DNA of 64,000 bases from Bacteroidota bacterium (GCA_022709695.1 JAKLII010000004.1:62001-126000), one strand, 5' to 3'. Positions 34,401 to 44,389 are shown, counted from the stretch's first letter. Numbers and translations are program-made. The notes: a model not told the origin generated them from the letters alone.

Positions 34401-37400
34401 TGACCGCTGCCACCGGAAAAGATTCAAATTCCATCATTGTAAACCCCTATTTTTATAGTTTAACCGATCTGCATTCCTTCAGCCCAATGATGAACAATGC
34501 GGGTATACCTTTTCCGGAGGTAACCACCGACTACGACGGGCAACCGCGCAGCCTTACCACCCCTGATATCGGGGCAGATGAATACAGCGTTACTCCTCTG
34601 GATGCCGGTATCTCCCTGATTACTTCCCCGGGTACCACCCTTGTTCAGGGGGATGTTGTTCCGGTTAAGGCTCTGATCAGTAATTACGGAACCACTGCCC
34701 TGACTTCCTGTACGGTGAAGTATACCGTAGGGCAGAGCACACCACAGGTTACCACCTGGACCGGCAACCTTGCCACAGGAGCAACCGATACGGTTACCCT
34801 GCCCAATCTTACCGTTCCTGCTCTGAGTTTTACCCTATCGGTTTATACTGATCTGACCGGAGATACCCTGCACTTCAACGACACAATCTCGGGGCTGTTT
34901 TATGGCAGTCCGCTGGTGGATGCCAGGATTACCGGGCTGACCAGTCCGACCGGTGGCTGCAATCCGGGTGTTGAAACCGTAACCATCACCCTGAAGAACG
35001 AAGGGCAGCTAAGCATTACCTCCGGACTCAGCGCTTCCTATCAACTTACCGGAAGCAGTGCAGTGATTACAGAACCGGTAACCCAGTCCATCGCTGCCAG
35101 CGGTACCATCACTTTTTCCTTCAGTACACAGGTGAACCTTACCACTATCGTTGACTCGGTTTTCATACTCAAAGCCTGGGTATCTCACAACCAGGATCCA
35201 AATTCTGCCAATGACACTTTAACATCTCTTATTCAGGCTCTTGCCCCGCTGCCGGTTCCGCAGGTATCGGATACCACCATCAGTTATGGACAGGCAGTAA
35301 CCCTTACTGCCACCTCCAGCTACCCTGTCGAGTGGTACAATCAGCCCATCGCAGGTACCAAACTTGCCATTGGTGCGCAGTATACCACACCACCCCTTTT
35401 CGACACCACTACCTACTATGTGCGGGCCAATACCAACATCCCTTCCGGCACCTTTTACATCGGACAGGGAACGAATGAAAGCGGCCAGTACGAGTTTCCG
35501 AACCCGTTCGGAAAAGCGATGGGAGGAAACAAGACCCAATATTTGATACTGGCTTCTGAAATGGCTGCACAGGGGTATTCTGCAGGTCCCATCTCTTCTG
35601 TCGCTTTCTTCTCCAATGGCGCTATGGGCACCATTGCAGGCATGGAGATTTCACTCGGCACAACCACACAATCCCAGGCTACTACTACATTTTTTACCTC
35701 TCCGATGACCATCATTTTTTCCGGCACCGTTGATATAACGGCCGGATGGTTTGATATCACCTGTACGGCACCCTATAGCTGGGATGGTGTATCCAACCTC
35801 ATTGTACAGACCATAGCACCCTCAGGGATGACCCTGATCAACCCTCCTCTGGTTTATGATTCCACTCTGGTGCCTATGACCGTTTTTAATGCCGGATCAT
35901 CTTCTTCCCCAACAGGCACTACCACGCTTAAAAGGCACAATATCAGGATTAAAACCCTAGGTACCGCGGGTTGCAGCAGTCCGAGGGTGCCATTGAAGGT
36001 GATTGTTCCACCCCTTCAACGTGATATTATGATGAAAGCTTTTGTACAACCGATTTCAGGTTGTGGTATTGGAACAACCCCTGTTACAGTACAATTGATG
36101 AACCACGGCTATGATACCCTCTTCGGAGGCATTCAGGTGCGATATAAGATTGGTAATGGAGCCTATTCCACTCCGGAAACCATCTCAACCACCATCCTCC
36201 CCTATGCCACCTACAATCATACGTTTGCCGCTCAGGCATCCCTGCCTTCAGGCCCGGTACAGCAAAATTATCTGCTTACCGCCGTCGCCAGTATGACCGG
36301 AGATATGTACCTGCTGAATGACACCCTTAAGAGTGATACCATAACTTCTGTATACACCCCGACACCCATCGTTGCAAATCCGGTTACCATCCCTTACGGA
36401 ACCCAGGCAATTCTTGCCCCCAGCGCTTCCGATACCCTATACTGGTATCATCAGCCTGCAGCAGGTACACCTTTCTTTACCGGGTCACCCTATACAACCC
36501 CTTTGCTGTATGACACAGCCCAATACTGGGTCGAATCCAGGTTTACCTCCCCGCTACTATCTGTCCAGACCGGCACAGGTACCACATACAACAGCTCCAG
36601 CGCCTATCCGTCACCCTATGGCAGTACTCAGTATGGTGCCAAACATCAGTTCCTTATCAGGGCTTCAGAGCTTACAGCACTTGGCCTGCAGAAAGGGATG
36701 ATCCAATCGGTAGGCTTCAATGTGGCGGCACCCGGTACAGCGGTACTGCAGAACTACACCATCAAACTTGGACATACATCCCAGAATACCATCGGACAAT
36801 TTGAACCCAACCTTACCGCTGTGTTTGCCAGTCCCTCCTATACCGTTACCAACGGTATCAATACGCATCCGGTACAGGTTCCCTTCGAATGGGACGGGGT
36901 AAGCAATCTGATGGTGGAAACCTGTTTCAAGAATTCATCCAACGGATCAATATCACAGGTTTACTATACCAATGCAGGTTTTACAGCCTCAATGGTGGCG
37001 GTTGGAACCGCATCCTTTGACTGTTCAACCACCACGAGCGCTGCCACCTATACCATGCGCCCGAACATCTACCTGAAACTGATTTCATACGGAGCGTGTA
37101 CCAGCAGCAGGGTTATGCAGCAGGTAAATGTTTCAGGTATACCCGCCATTGATGCCTCGGTATCTCAAATCCTCTCTCCGCTGGGTACATCGGTAAGCGG
37201 AACCCCGGTTCCGGTAAGTGTTGAACTGAAAAACTACGGAACCAGCCCCCTTACTTCAGCACCCATCTGGTATCAGGTGAATAACGGCACACCCGCCATG
37301 TACAACTGGAGCGGAAGCCTTGCCCGACTGGCAACAGCTACCGTCAACATCGGAAACATAACCTTTGCAGGAGGCATTGAGACCCTGAAGGTGTGGGTGG

Positions 37401-40400
37401 CAAAAAGCGGTGACAATACCCACACAAACGATACAACTCAAACCACCCTAACGGTTTGCATGCAGGGAATTTACACAATCGGACAGGGGAAACGTTTTAC
37501 CACCCTCAACGACGCAGTGAACGCCCTCACTACTTCAGGAGTTTGCGGTCATACCTATTTCGATATCGATCCGGGCATTTATGCCGAGAGATTAGTCATA
37601 CCGACAATCACCGGTGCCGGTGCCGGTGCTGCAATCACTTTCCGCTCCTCCACCCTTGACAGTTCCGATGTGACGATTCAGGAACTCACCACCCAAAGCA
37701 ATCCGTATATTATCAATTTCACCAATGCTGCATGGGTTAATCTTAAACACCTGACGATCACCGCAAACGGAAGTGCATACGGATATGCCGTGAAATTCGA
37801 CGGAAATTGCAGTAACATCCAGATTACCAACAGCACCCTCAATGGGGCCTCTACCTCCACATCCGGTAATGCTGCCGCAGTGTACTCGATGAGTACCACG
37901 CTGCAAAACATCACCATCGAAAAGAATGTCATCACCAACGGTTACAGCGGGATTTACCTCTCCGGTGCCTCCGGTGTGGGAAACCAGAAGAAGGTGACGA
38001 TAGCGGGCAACCAAATCACCGGTTTCTACCAGATAGGGGTTTATGCTTACTATCAGGACTCGCTGGAAATCAGGAACAACACCATCATCAGCGGCACCGT
38101 TAATCAATACTATTATGGAGTAAGAAGTTACTATCTCTCAAATACTTTTAAAATTCACGGCAACACCATGATACTTTCCCCGTCTTCGTACGGATATGGG
38201 GTGGATCTGAACTATTCCAACGGAACTGCTTCGAACTACGGGCTGGTTTACAACAACATGATCAGCCTGCTGACCGGTACCGGGGGGCACAACGGATTGT
38301 ACTCCGTAAGCAACAACTATGTGAGGTTTGCATACAATTCAGTATATGTGAATGGCACAGGTATTACTCAGCGAGCCATGGGAGTTGGCGCCGGTTCCAA
38401 TAATGAAATCCTGAACAATAATTTCATGTGCGGCGGACAGGGATATGCTTTCTACACTACCATTCCGGGCACTATTACCATGATGGATTACAACAACTAC
38501 TACGTAAGTCCAACTTCCGGAACCTTTGTGCACTGGGGAGGCCCCATCAATACTTTTGCAGCATTTCAGGCATACGATCCATCCAAAAATGTTCACTCGG
38601 TGAATGTGGATCCGGTATATAAAGCTGTGGACAATCTTCATGCAGACAACATCCTCATCAATGCCAAAGCATTGCCTGTTGCAGGGATTTCCACCGACAT
38701 TGACGGCCAGGCAAGGAATGCCACCACCCCTGACATCGGGGCCGATGAATTTTTCCCGGCACCCTATGATCTGTCGGTTATGCAGATTCTCAACCCCAGT
38801 ATATCCTCCTGTGGTTTTACGGCTACTGATACTGTATCCGTGAAAATCCGTAATGCAGGTGAAAACGCATGGAATTTCGTCAGCAGCCCTGTCACGGTTA
38901 AGGTATTCATCTCAGGAGCCCTGTCGGATACCCTGGTAACTGTAATCAATAACGGTACACTTCTTTCCGGCAACACACAAACCATTGTAGTGAATCCAGC
39001 GTATAACCTGAGTGCCATCGGACACTATATCATTTCATCCACAGTAATATCCACCCAGGATACCGTTCCCGGCAACAATGGCTGTCCGGAAATCACCGTG
39101 GTAAGTCTGCCCACGATCTCCACCTTCCCTTACAGCGAAAACTTTGAGATCGGTTACGACCACACTTTCGGAGAGAACAGCGGTACAGATGCGAGCGTTT
39201 CGGTTTCCGGACTGGCAGCCAACAACAGCTCCTATGGCCTCCAGTTTCAGGGTGGTGGATGGGTGAACTGGGGCACAACCCCTTCCAATGTAGATCAGGC
39301 TTTCAGCAACACCAGCCATATTGCAGATGCCATCACCTGTCAGGTAATCCCGGGCAGCAGCACCCAATTGAAGATGAAATTTGATCTGAAGCAGACCTAT
39401 GTGTCCCTTGGGCAACCCAATACCTCCTGGTTCAGGGTGATGATTTATGCGAATACCGGAGCGCAATATCTGAAAAATACCAACGGCGACTCTGTTTTCA
39501 GGGCCATTACCCAGTCGGGTGATCCATTCGTAACCCACATTTTCGATCTACAACCCTATGCTAGTCAGCCCTTTAATATCATCCTGGAGTCTGTTTGCAG
39601 GATCCGGTATGGCGAAGGCGGTGGTGTTGGCGATAACGCCTTTGTAGATAACTTCGTGCTTTGGAACCCTGTTCAAAATGATGCTTCGGTACAACAGATT
39701 CTCAATCCGGAGCTGAATTACAGCAAAGTTGGCAACCAGCAGTATGTGAAGGTAGTTGCAGGTAATTTCGGAACACAGACGATCACAAGCCTGCCCCTGC
39801 TCTACAGGGTCGGCAACGCTGTTCCTGTACTGGAAACCTTCCAGGTTTCCATTCCATCCAATAGTTTTGACACCCTCACTTTCACGGTACCCTTTATTGT
39901 TCAACCAGGAATGCAGACGGTTCAGGTGTACACTACCCTGCCCGGCGACGGAAATCTTCTGAATGATACCATTTCAAAGGAGATCAGAGGACTGAACACC
40001 TTCCCTGTTCCTTACTCCGATTCATTTGAAGGAAGCCAGGAATGGGTACCCACCGGAACTTACCAGCAATGGCAGCTGGGTACACCTTCAACAGCACTCA
40101 TCAATACCACCCACAGTGGCAGTAACGCCTGGGCGACCCTGCTCAACCAGAATTACAAACCCAATGCTATCGAAATTCTCTATTCTCCCTACTTTGTAAT
40201 CCCTCCGGTTCCTGACACCGCTACGGTTAGTTTCTGGCAGTGGATGTCGGTGGTCACGGATCAGGCTTACGGAATTATCCAATACACCACCAATCTGGGA
40301 GCCCAATGGAACAATCTGGGGTATATCGGATCAACCGACGGAACCAACTGGTACAATTCAAATGTCAACGGTACCCACAGCTGGAGTACCGTGCATGCAG

Positions 40401-41473
40401 GATGGACGCAATCCAGCCACATCCTGTACCCATCGGTTTTCAACACCGGGATGCCGGTTCAGTTCAGGTTTATCCTTTACACCACCAGCTACACCCTTTC
40501 GAGTGACGGATGGGCCATTGATGATTTCAGTATCAACATCCCGCCTCCCCAGCACGATGCGCATACCCTGGCGATCGTTACTCCTGCTGTTGGTACTGCC
40601 ATAGGAGATCAGGTTCAGGTTCAGCTAAAAGCCGTGAATAAAGGGGTTCAAACCATCACCTCCCTTCCGTTGCTTTACAGGGTTGGGAACAATGTGCCTG
40701 TAGCTGAAACCTGGAGCGGCTCTGCAGCTACCGGTGATACCCTCAGCTTCACCTTTTCCACCCCATTCATCGGGCCGGTGAACTCCTACAACCTGTGCGT
40801 GTGGAGCGCACTTCCCGGTGACCTGAACACCCTCAACGACACCGTATGCAATGGCATCAATGCTACCCCGGGGAAACGGGATGCCGGAATCACTGCCATT
40901 ACAGCACCCACAGGGCAAGTGCCCATCGGTGGCACCATCGAAGTAAAAACGGTGATCCAAAACTTCGGAACCGACACCCTCTATTCCATTCCATTGGAAT
41001 ATCGGGCCAATAACCTGCTGATTGGAACCGAAACCTTTAATGGAACGCTGCTTCCGGGGGCAACCGTACCCTATACCTTTGCTACCACCTACACTTCCCC
41101 TGCCGGACAAACCAATGTTTGTGTAAAAACTCTGCTCACAGGCGATGTAAACGGGGGAAACGACGAAAAATGCGAAGCCATTGTGGCTACCGGTCTGGAG
41201 GAATCAGGCAACGGAGGAATCCTGGTGGGACAGAATATCCCCAATCCGGCCAGCGACTTTACCATCCTGCCGGTGTTCACCGGAACAGGAGGGATTGCCC
41301 GGGTAATTATCACCGATCTCACGGGGAAGATTACCACAACCTATACATTTGAAGCACAGCGCGGTAACAATGCATTCCATATCCCAACGGCCAATCTGGC
41401 AACAGGCCTCTACCTGTACTCGGTTGAGCTGAACGGACAGAAAGTAACCAGAAAAATGGCAGTGACCCGGTAA
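31433..41473 (+). CDS. 3346-residue multidomain T9SS surface protein (CARDB, beta-helix and MAM-like domains)
   Basis: The signal peptide ends 'LQGQAQ'. Approximate order: MAM/jelly-roll domain ('LFSEGFETLPYGF', 25-205); a unit rich in 'GTAALNNYAAPMYNS' (318-496); CARDB-type beta domain (500-606); right-handed beta-helix 1 (611-1052); two CARDB domains; Ig-like plus 'GQGTNESGQYEFPNPFG' unit (to ~1515); CARDB; a second Ig-like plus 'GTGTTYNSSSAYPSPYG' unit; CARDB; beta-helix 2 (2010-2443); CARDB; two MAM-like domains ('FPYSENFEIGYDH', 'VPYSDSFEGSQEW') alternating with CARDB domains; T9SS sorting domain (~3260-3346, 'NIPNPASDFTILPV', 'NLATGLYLYSVEL'). The 10-kb gene appears intact, with no stop or frameshift. 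No catalytic residues are evident, although beta-helix domains can be polysaccharide lyases. Adhesion or glycan binding is likely. It is a single-gene unit. Confidence 0.88.
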   Translation: MRFVKVIAFAGSLFFSGLQGQAQTTLFSEGFETLPYGFVASGSASWSASSTLKTAGNYSDSARIVNSGDSAVLTSQAFSTTGMTQVVLKFKHICKIDFFDAAYPEVSINNGNTWTRLDGSHYQGAGQFVSFNNQFKDGSYMDWMPLNNSAIPNNSWWKEEVFDLSALASGNSQVKVRFTLKDMNANGGSGAYGWFIDEVQIIGGSFNLVPPQIFPSAGNPAGQVAGTGPFVVEATILDADGIQSARLIYTAGMVTDTIVMNKISASLYSGIIPSMPYQSSVCYKMEATDSSQYQNKSVLPAASCISFTNYKAPVTVQVGTAALNNYAAPMYNSLTTSADKYSQHISLFTPAEIGIKGNIQSLIWEKANASGYTLGNGILKIYLKHTSQTTLSTTSGTYATELQGSTLVFEDTLVTLPASAGWQTFVFNKGNFTYNGTDNLMILVDWYRPGTLTANYINWYLTNNAGKAVTFYGSTPAPSTVAGSGQRPNTKFVIDQVYFNHDASIKAITTPSGTFISALPVPVIVSLKNSGQLPLTKATINWSVNGNIQTPYYWTGNLQMDMIAHNLNLGSYLFGLGSNTIKVWSSMPNDSMDMFPGNDTLTTIAFGCNQILNGTYTVGSSSSDFQTLGDLFNALYNCGISGPCTFRIMPGTYTDRLRITDSIPGLSATNTIIFTSFNNNATSVTLKPPAASSTNNYVINLQGARYITIDKITLITESTTAGNCITFTNNARYNTISYCRLQMPYGENTSVMGIVLAGGCNYNTLNGNSITNGYKSISATGTSGSRVVGLTAKNNTLTDGSRYGADISYHDSLVFEGNRVYCSYSAPSSSRYGVYVTQSQHNRILGNRIHMHVTGYAYSIYYTYNTDASASEASIIANNFLLQTGTSTVYGNHALNLQNSSNVKIYNNSMMVATGNSNAGTINFEQASSGVYMYNNVIANMAGGLAINHYSSAGQLLAASNYNNLYTTGSTLVKWNSSVLVPVTGGIAALTAATGKDSNSIIVNPYFYSLTDLHSFSPMMNNAGIPFPEVTTDYDGQPRSLTTPDIGADEYSVTPLDAGISLITSPGTTLVQGDVVPVKALISNYGTTALTSCTVKYTVGQSTPQVTTWTGNLATGATDTVTLPNLTVPALSFTLSVYTDLTGDTLHFNDTISGLFYGSPLVDARITGLTSPTGGCNPGVETVTITLKNEGQLSITSGLSASYQLTGSSAVITEPVTQSIAASGTITFSFSTQVNLTTIVDSVFILKAWVSHNQDPNSANDTLTSLIQALAPLPVPQVSDTTISYGQAVTLTATSSYPVEWYNQPIAGTKLAIGAQYTTPPLFDTTTYYVRANTNIPSGTFYIGQGTNESGQYEFPNPFGKAMGGNKTQYLILASEMAAQGYSAGPISSVAFFSNGAMGTIAGMEISLGTTTQSQATTTFFTSPMTIIFSGTVDITAGWFDITCTAPYSWDGVSNLIVQTIAPSGMTLINPPLVYDSTLVPMTVFNAGSSSSPTGTTTLKRHNIRIKTLGTAGCSSPRVPLKVIVPPLQRDIMMKAFVQPISGCGIGTTPVTVQLMNHGYDTLFGGIQVRYKIGNGAYSTPETISTTILPYATYNHTFAAQASLPSGPVQQNYLLTAVASMTGDMYLLNDTLKSDTITSVYTPTPIVANPVTIPYGTQAILAPSASDTLYWYHQPAAGTPFFTGSPYTTPLLYDTAQYWVESRFTSPLLSVQTGTGTTYNSSSAYPSPYGSTQYGAKHQFLIRASELTALGLQKGMIQSVGFNVAAPGTAVLQNYTIKLGHTSQNTIGQFEPNLTAVFASPSYTVTNGINTHPVQVPFEWDGVSNLMVETCFKNSSNGSISQVYYTNAGFTASMVAVGTASFDCSTTTSAATYTMRPNIYLKLISYGACTSSRVMQQVNVSGIPAIDASVSQILSPLGTSVSGTPVPVSVELKNYGTSPLTSAPIWYQVNNGTPAMYNWSGSLARLATATVNIGNITFAGGIETLKVWVAKSGDNTHTNDTTQTTLTVCMQGIYTIGQGKRFTTLNDAVNALTTSGVCGHTYFDIDPGIYAERLVIPTITGAGAGAAITFRSSTLDSSDVTIQELTTQSNPYIINFTNAAWVNLKHLTITANGSAYGYAVKFDGNCSNIQITNSTLNGASTSTSGNAAAVYSMSTTLQNITIEKNVITNGYSGIYLSGASGVGNQKKVTIAGNQITGFYQIGVYAYYQDSLEIRNNTIISGTVNQYYYGVRSYYLSNTFKIHGNTMILSPSSYGYGVDLNYSNGTASNYGLVYNNMISLLTGTGGHNGLYSVSNNYVRFAYNSVYVNGTGITQRAMGVGAGSNNEILNNNFMCGGQGYAFYTTIPGTITMMDYNNYYVSPTSGTFVHWGGPINTFAAFQAYDPSKNVHSVNVDPVYKAVDNLHADNILINAKALPVAGISTDIDGQARNATTPDIGADEFFPAPYDLSVMQILNPSISSCGFTATDTVSVKIRNAGENAWNFVSSPVTVKVFISGALSDTLVTVINNGTLLSGNTQTIVVNPAYNLSAIGHYIISSTVISTQDTVPGNNGCPEITVVSLPTISTFPYSENFEIGYDHTFGENSGTDASVSVSGLAANNSSYGLQFQGGGWVNWGTTPSNVDQAFSNTSHIADAITCQVIPGSSTQLKMKFDLKQTYVSLGQPNTSWFRVMIYANTGAQYLKNTNGDSVFRAITQSGDPFVTHIFDLQPYASQPFNIILESVCRIRYGEGGGVGDNAFVDNFVLWNPVQNDASVQQILNPELNYSKVGNQQYVKVVAGNFGTQTITSLPLLYRVGNAVPVLETFQVSIPSNSFDTLTFTVPFIVQPGMQTVQVYTTLPGDGNLLNDTISKEIRGLNTFPVPYSDSFEGSQEWVPTGTYQQWQLGTPSTALINTTHSGSNAWATLLNQNYKPNAIEILYSPYFVIPPVPDTATVSFWQWMSVVTDQAYGIIQYTTNLGAQWNNLGYIGSTDGTNWYNSNVNGTHSWSTVHAGWTQSSHILYPSVFNTGMPVQFRFILYTTSYTLSSDGWAIDDFSINIPPPQHDAHTLAIVTPAVGTAIGDQVQVQLKAVNKGVQTITSLPLLYRVGNNVPVAETWSGSAATGDTLSFTFSTPFIGPVNSYNLCVWSALPGDLNTLNDTVCNGINATPGKRDAGITAITAPTGQVPIGGTIEVKTVIQNFGTDTLYSIPLEYRANNLLIGTETFNGTLLPGATVPYTFATTYTSPAGQTNVCVKTLLTGDVNGGNDEKCEAIVATGLEESGNGGILVGQNIPNPASDFTILPVFTGTGGIARVIITDLTGKITTTYTFEAQRGNNAFHIPTANLATGLYLYSVELNGQKVTRKMAVTR

Positions 41474-41486
41474 CGGGTTGCTGCCT

Positions 41487-43322
41487 CTATTTCTTCCAGC
41501 GGCGGATTTCTTCCCCCTTTTTGTTGATGAGAATTTCGTTGCCCTGCAACTCTACTTTGGTAACTCCATCACTGAAATCCTGTCCTTTCTCGTAAATGCA
41601 GGGGATTCTCATTACCCCTGTCCTATCTGTGTATCCGATCTTCCCATCCTTCTTCACCCAGGCCATACCATCAGAAAAGGGACCAGCTTCCTGTGCATCG
41701 GTAAGCCTGAGTACCTCCTTGCCTAAAGTATCAATAAAAATGATTGCATTGTAGAGTATTACCTGACCCAGGCCCTCTGAAAAATCGAAAGCATCATCAT
41801 AGGTGGCCGGAATGACCTCTTTTCCCGATTTGTTGATATATCCCCATGTACCGGGGCCTTCAATATATTCACCATATTCATCCATTTCAGGGATCCGGAA
41901 AAAAGCCAGCCCATCATTAAATGCGCCCAGATAGGTATAATCGGGTTTCATCACCTCATTCCCCTTTAGATCCATAAAGCCCAGGGAGTTGTTTTTCAGA
42001 AAGATGATCATATCCCCATGAACGGCATCCAGCTTAGCAAAAGCCAGTTTAGCGAAAACGGTTCCGTCGTAACGAATCAATCCACATACTCCTCCCTGAA
42101 TACCTTCCTCTTCCGACCAGGTTCCACTATTGTTCACCATAAAAAGGTCGTCTGAGTAGCTGAAAATGTGATCGTAGGCGTCAGAGATAATTTTCCCCTC
42201 AGAGTTGATAAGCATGTATTTTCCCTCATTCTGAACCACGGCAACCCCATGGTTGAACTGGTACCCTTTGTCAAACAGCGGCTCAATGGCCACCTTTCCT
42301 GTAGAATCGAAATACCCGACCTTTCCGTCTTTTGCGAAAGCCAGCATACCTTCCATGTATTTATCATCAATTTCATTGTAAACCAGTTCTGTGACAAGTT
42401 TCTTCTGTTTCAGATCATACAAGCCGAATCTGGTTCTCTCTGTTACCCATAAATCGTAATTGGTATAAACGCAAATCAAATCCGGATGCCCGATTTTCTT
42501 CCAGGAATCGAAAGAAGGAGGCATCAGGACCTCCCCTTTGCCATTTACAATCCCCATCTGGTCATTGAAATCACTGATGCTGGAAATCCCATCAGGGAAA
42601 TCAAAGTTCAGATCTCCTATGTAAGCAAGGTTTGAATCAGTAAGCCATTTTCCTGATTTGTCCATCAAGCCACAAGTATTGCGGTCACTGTTTCTTACCT
42701 TATAAACTTCCTTAGAGAAATAGGTGATTTCATCCTCCCGGAGGGGCAGGATGTATTTACCGGTTTTGTCAATCAATCCCTGCTTCCCGCCCGCCGTAAC
42801 GATAGCATAACCATCGTTAAACGAGGATGCCCAATCGAATTTTGGAGGGATAACAAACTGCCCCGTTTTGTTGATATAGCCACATTTTTCTCCAGACTCT
42901 ACCGGAGCAAGGCCATTCCCGAAGTCACCGGCAAAACTATATTTCGGAGGAATCGTCACCACTCCCTTGTTGTTGCAGTAACCATATTTTCCTTCAACCG
43001 TTTTCAGTACCGCCATGCCATCAGTTACATCATCAATATAGTAATATTTACATGGTAAGACCAGCTTTCCGGTTTTATCGGCAAAACCATATTTTTCCTC
43101 GATAATTACCTTCGACAAACCTTCCACAAATCTGCCGGCATGGTCATATCGCGGGGCAACCACTATCTTCCCGCTCAGCGAATCTTTGAAGCCATAGAGG
43201 TTCAGCTTTTCATTTTTGTAGGGTACCAGCACCATTTTCGCAGTCTGCGCCATCAAAAACCCCTGAAAGGCGGCTACAACAAAAACAGAAATCAGAATAG
43301 CTCTGACACAATTGGTTTTCAT
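41487..43322 (-). CDS. Exported WG-repeat protein
   Basis: The protein has 611 residues from ATG 43322; in-frame ATGs upstream (to 43394) would put 24 residues before a normal signal peptide ('MKTNCVRAILISVFVVAAF', ending 'LMAQ'). The rest consists of about a dozen WG repeats of 35-50 residues with the pattern 'GYINKTGKxVIPPKYDxAxxFxxGLAxV' (for example 'YGFADKTGKLVLPCKY' and 'WGYINKSGKEVIPATYDDA'). WG repeats form short beta-hairpin modules and occur in many exported bacterial proteins without a defined biochemical role. It is convergent with the giant T9SS gene (13 bases between stops). Function unknown. Confidence 0.88.
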   Translation of the reverse strand: MKTNCVRAILISVFVVAAFQGFLMAQTAKMVLVPYKNEKLNLYGFKDSLSGKIVVAPRYDHAGRFVEGLSKVIIEEKYGFADKTGKLVLPCKYYYIDDVTDGMAVLKTVEGKYGYCNNKGVVTIPPKYSFAGDFGNGLAPVESGEKCGYINKTGQFVIPPKFDWASSFNDGYAIVTAGGKQGLIDKTGKYILPLREDEITYFSKEVYKVRNSDRNTCGLMDKSGKWLTDSNLAYIGDLNFDFPDGISSISDFNDQMGIVNGKGEVLMPPSFDSWKKIGHPDLICVYTNYDLWVTERTRFGLYDLKQKKLVTELVYNEIDDKYMEGMLAFAKDGKVGYFDSTGKVAIEPLFDKGYQFNHGVAVVQNEGKYMLINSEGKIISDAYDHIFSYSDDLFMVNNSGTWSEEEGIQGGVCGLIRYDGTVFAKLAFAKLDAVHGDMIIFLKNNSLGFMDLKGNEVMKPDYTYLGAFNDGLAFFRIPEMDEYGEYIEGPGTWGYINKSGKEVIPATYDDAFDFSEGLGQVILYNAIIFIDTLGKEVLRLTDAQEAGPFSDGMAWVKKDGKIGYTDRTGVMRIPCIYEKGQDFSDGVTKVELQGNEILINKKGEEIRRWKK

Positions 43323-43408
43323 AAAATATTGATTTGATATTGGTTTCACCACCAGATTCATTACACCTCCCCAGCCTGAATTGCTCATATTCATGCCGAT
43401 AAAACTAA

Positions 43409-43416
43409 TACTTTTG
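43409..43416 (+). promoter_or_regulatory. -7 box before the radical SAM gene
   Basis: TACTTTTG on the plus strand is a perfect match, followed by 'cctg' and then the octamer array, which would be the whole leader of the transcript (start near 43423, ATG at 43514). Confidence 0.6.
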
Positions 43417-43423
43417 CCTGATT

Positions 43424-43511
43424 CACATTTTCACATTTACACATTTACCCATTTGCACATTTTCACATTTGCATATTTACACATTTACACATTAGCACAT
43501 CAGCACATTAT
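43424..43511 (+). repeat. 11 tandem CACATTTN octamers before a start codon
   Basis: CACATTT or a one-base variant begins at 43424, 43432, 43440, 43448, 43456, 43464, 43472, 43480, 43488, 43496 and 43504, an exact 8-base period. The array ends two bases before the ATG at 43514 and is less uniform than the heptamer array at 26946. Confidence 0.9.
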
Positions 43512-43513
43512 AA

Positions 43514-44389
43514 ATGCCCCGCTTCAAAAAAGTATACATAGAGATAACCAACCGGTGCAACCTGCGTTGCAGTTTCTGTGCGGTTTCGGTTCGGGAGCCC
43601 AGGGATATGCAGGAGCAGGAGTTCATCACGGTTCTGAAGAAGATTAAGCCCTATACCGATTACATCTATCTGCACGTGCTGGGGGAACCCCTGCTCCATC
43701 CGGATCTGTTGCGCTTCCTGGATCTGGCTGAATCAGAAGGATTGCAGGTGAACCTTACCACCAACGGATTATTGCTGGAAATGACAGGTGATGCACTTCT
43801 GGAGAAAGGTGCCCTCAGACAGATCAATATTTCATTGCATAGTCGTGGTGGTTATTCCGCCAGGGAAGAACAACAACAATATCTTGAATCGATGGCCTTC
43901 TATAGTAAGAGAGCTGCGCTGAAGTATAGGAAAATCGTTTCGTTGAGGTTATGGAATGCCGGAACATCAGACCATGATGAAGAAGTTTATATACAGGCAG
44001 TAGCCAGATGTTTTCTTGCTTTCTTCGGAACCGAGAAGTCGGATATGAAAAACGGGAACGATCGCAGGGGAATTAAACTATCGGAGAATGTCTATCTGAA
44101 CTTCGACAACCGGTTCTCATGGCCGGTGCCGGATTCCTCCCATGAGGATCAGGCGGGGTTCTGCCTTGGCCTTCGCGACCAGATTGCGGTGCTGTCGGAC
44201 GGAACGGTAGTTCCCTGTTGCCTTGACACCGCTGGTGACATTTCACTGGGGAACCTGTTTATGCAGGAGATGGAGGAAGTTCTTGGGAACCCCAGGGCTA
44301 AAGCCCTTTATCAGGGTTTTTCGTACAGAAAGGTCATTGAACCATTATGTACCGGATGTACGTATAAGAACAGGTTTCAGAACCGCTGA
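43514..44389 (+). CDS. Radical SAM protein with SPASM-like C-terminus
   Basis: The protein has 291 residues. The [4Fe-4S]/SAM motif is Cys15, Cys19 and Cys22 in 'ITNRCNLRCSFCAVS'. The GGE-like motif is 'LHVLGEPLLHPDLLRFLDL' and the Thr/Asn strand 'QVNLTTNGLLLE'. The C-terminal part has a SPASM-type Cys set ('QAGFCLGL', 'GTVVPCCLD', 'EPLCTGCTYKNRF') that should hold an extra cluster. Such proteins modify peptides or proteins, or carry out cofactor and cell-wall reactions. No precursor peptide gene is visible nearby, so the substrate is unknown. The transcript leader is almost entirely the octamer array. A 110-base gap separates it from the histidine kinase gene. Confidence 0.88.
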   Translation: MPRFKKVYIEITNRCNLRCSFCAVSVREPRDMQEQEFITVLKKIKPYTDYIYLHVLGEPLLHPDLLRFLDLAESEGLQVNLTTNGLLLEMTGDALLEKGALRQINISLHSRGGYSAREEQQQYLESMAFYSKRAALKYRKIVSLRLWNAGTSDHDEEVYIQAVARCFLAFFGTEKSDMKNGNDRRGIKLSENVYLNFDNRFSWPVPDSSHEDQAGFCLGLRDQIAVLSDGTVVPCCLDTAGDISLGNLFMQEMEEVLGNPRAKALYQGFSYRKVIEPLCTGCTYKNRFQNR

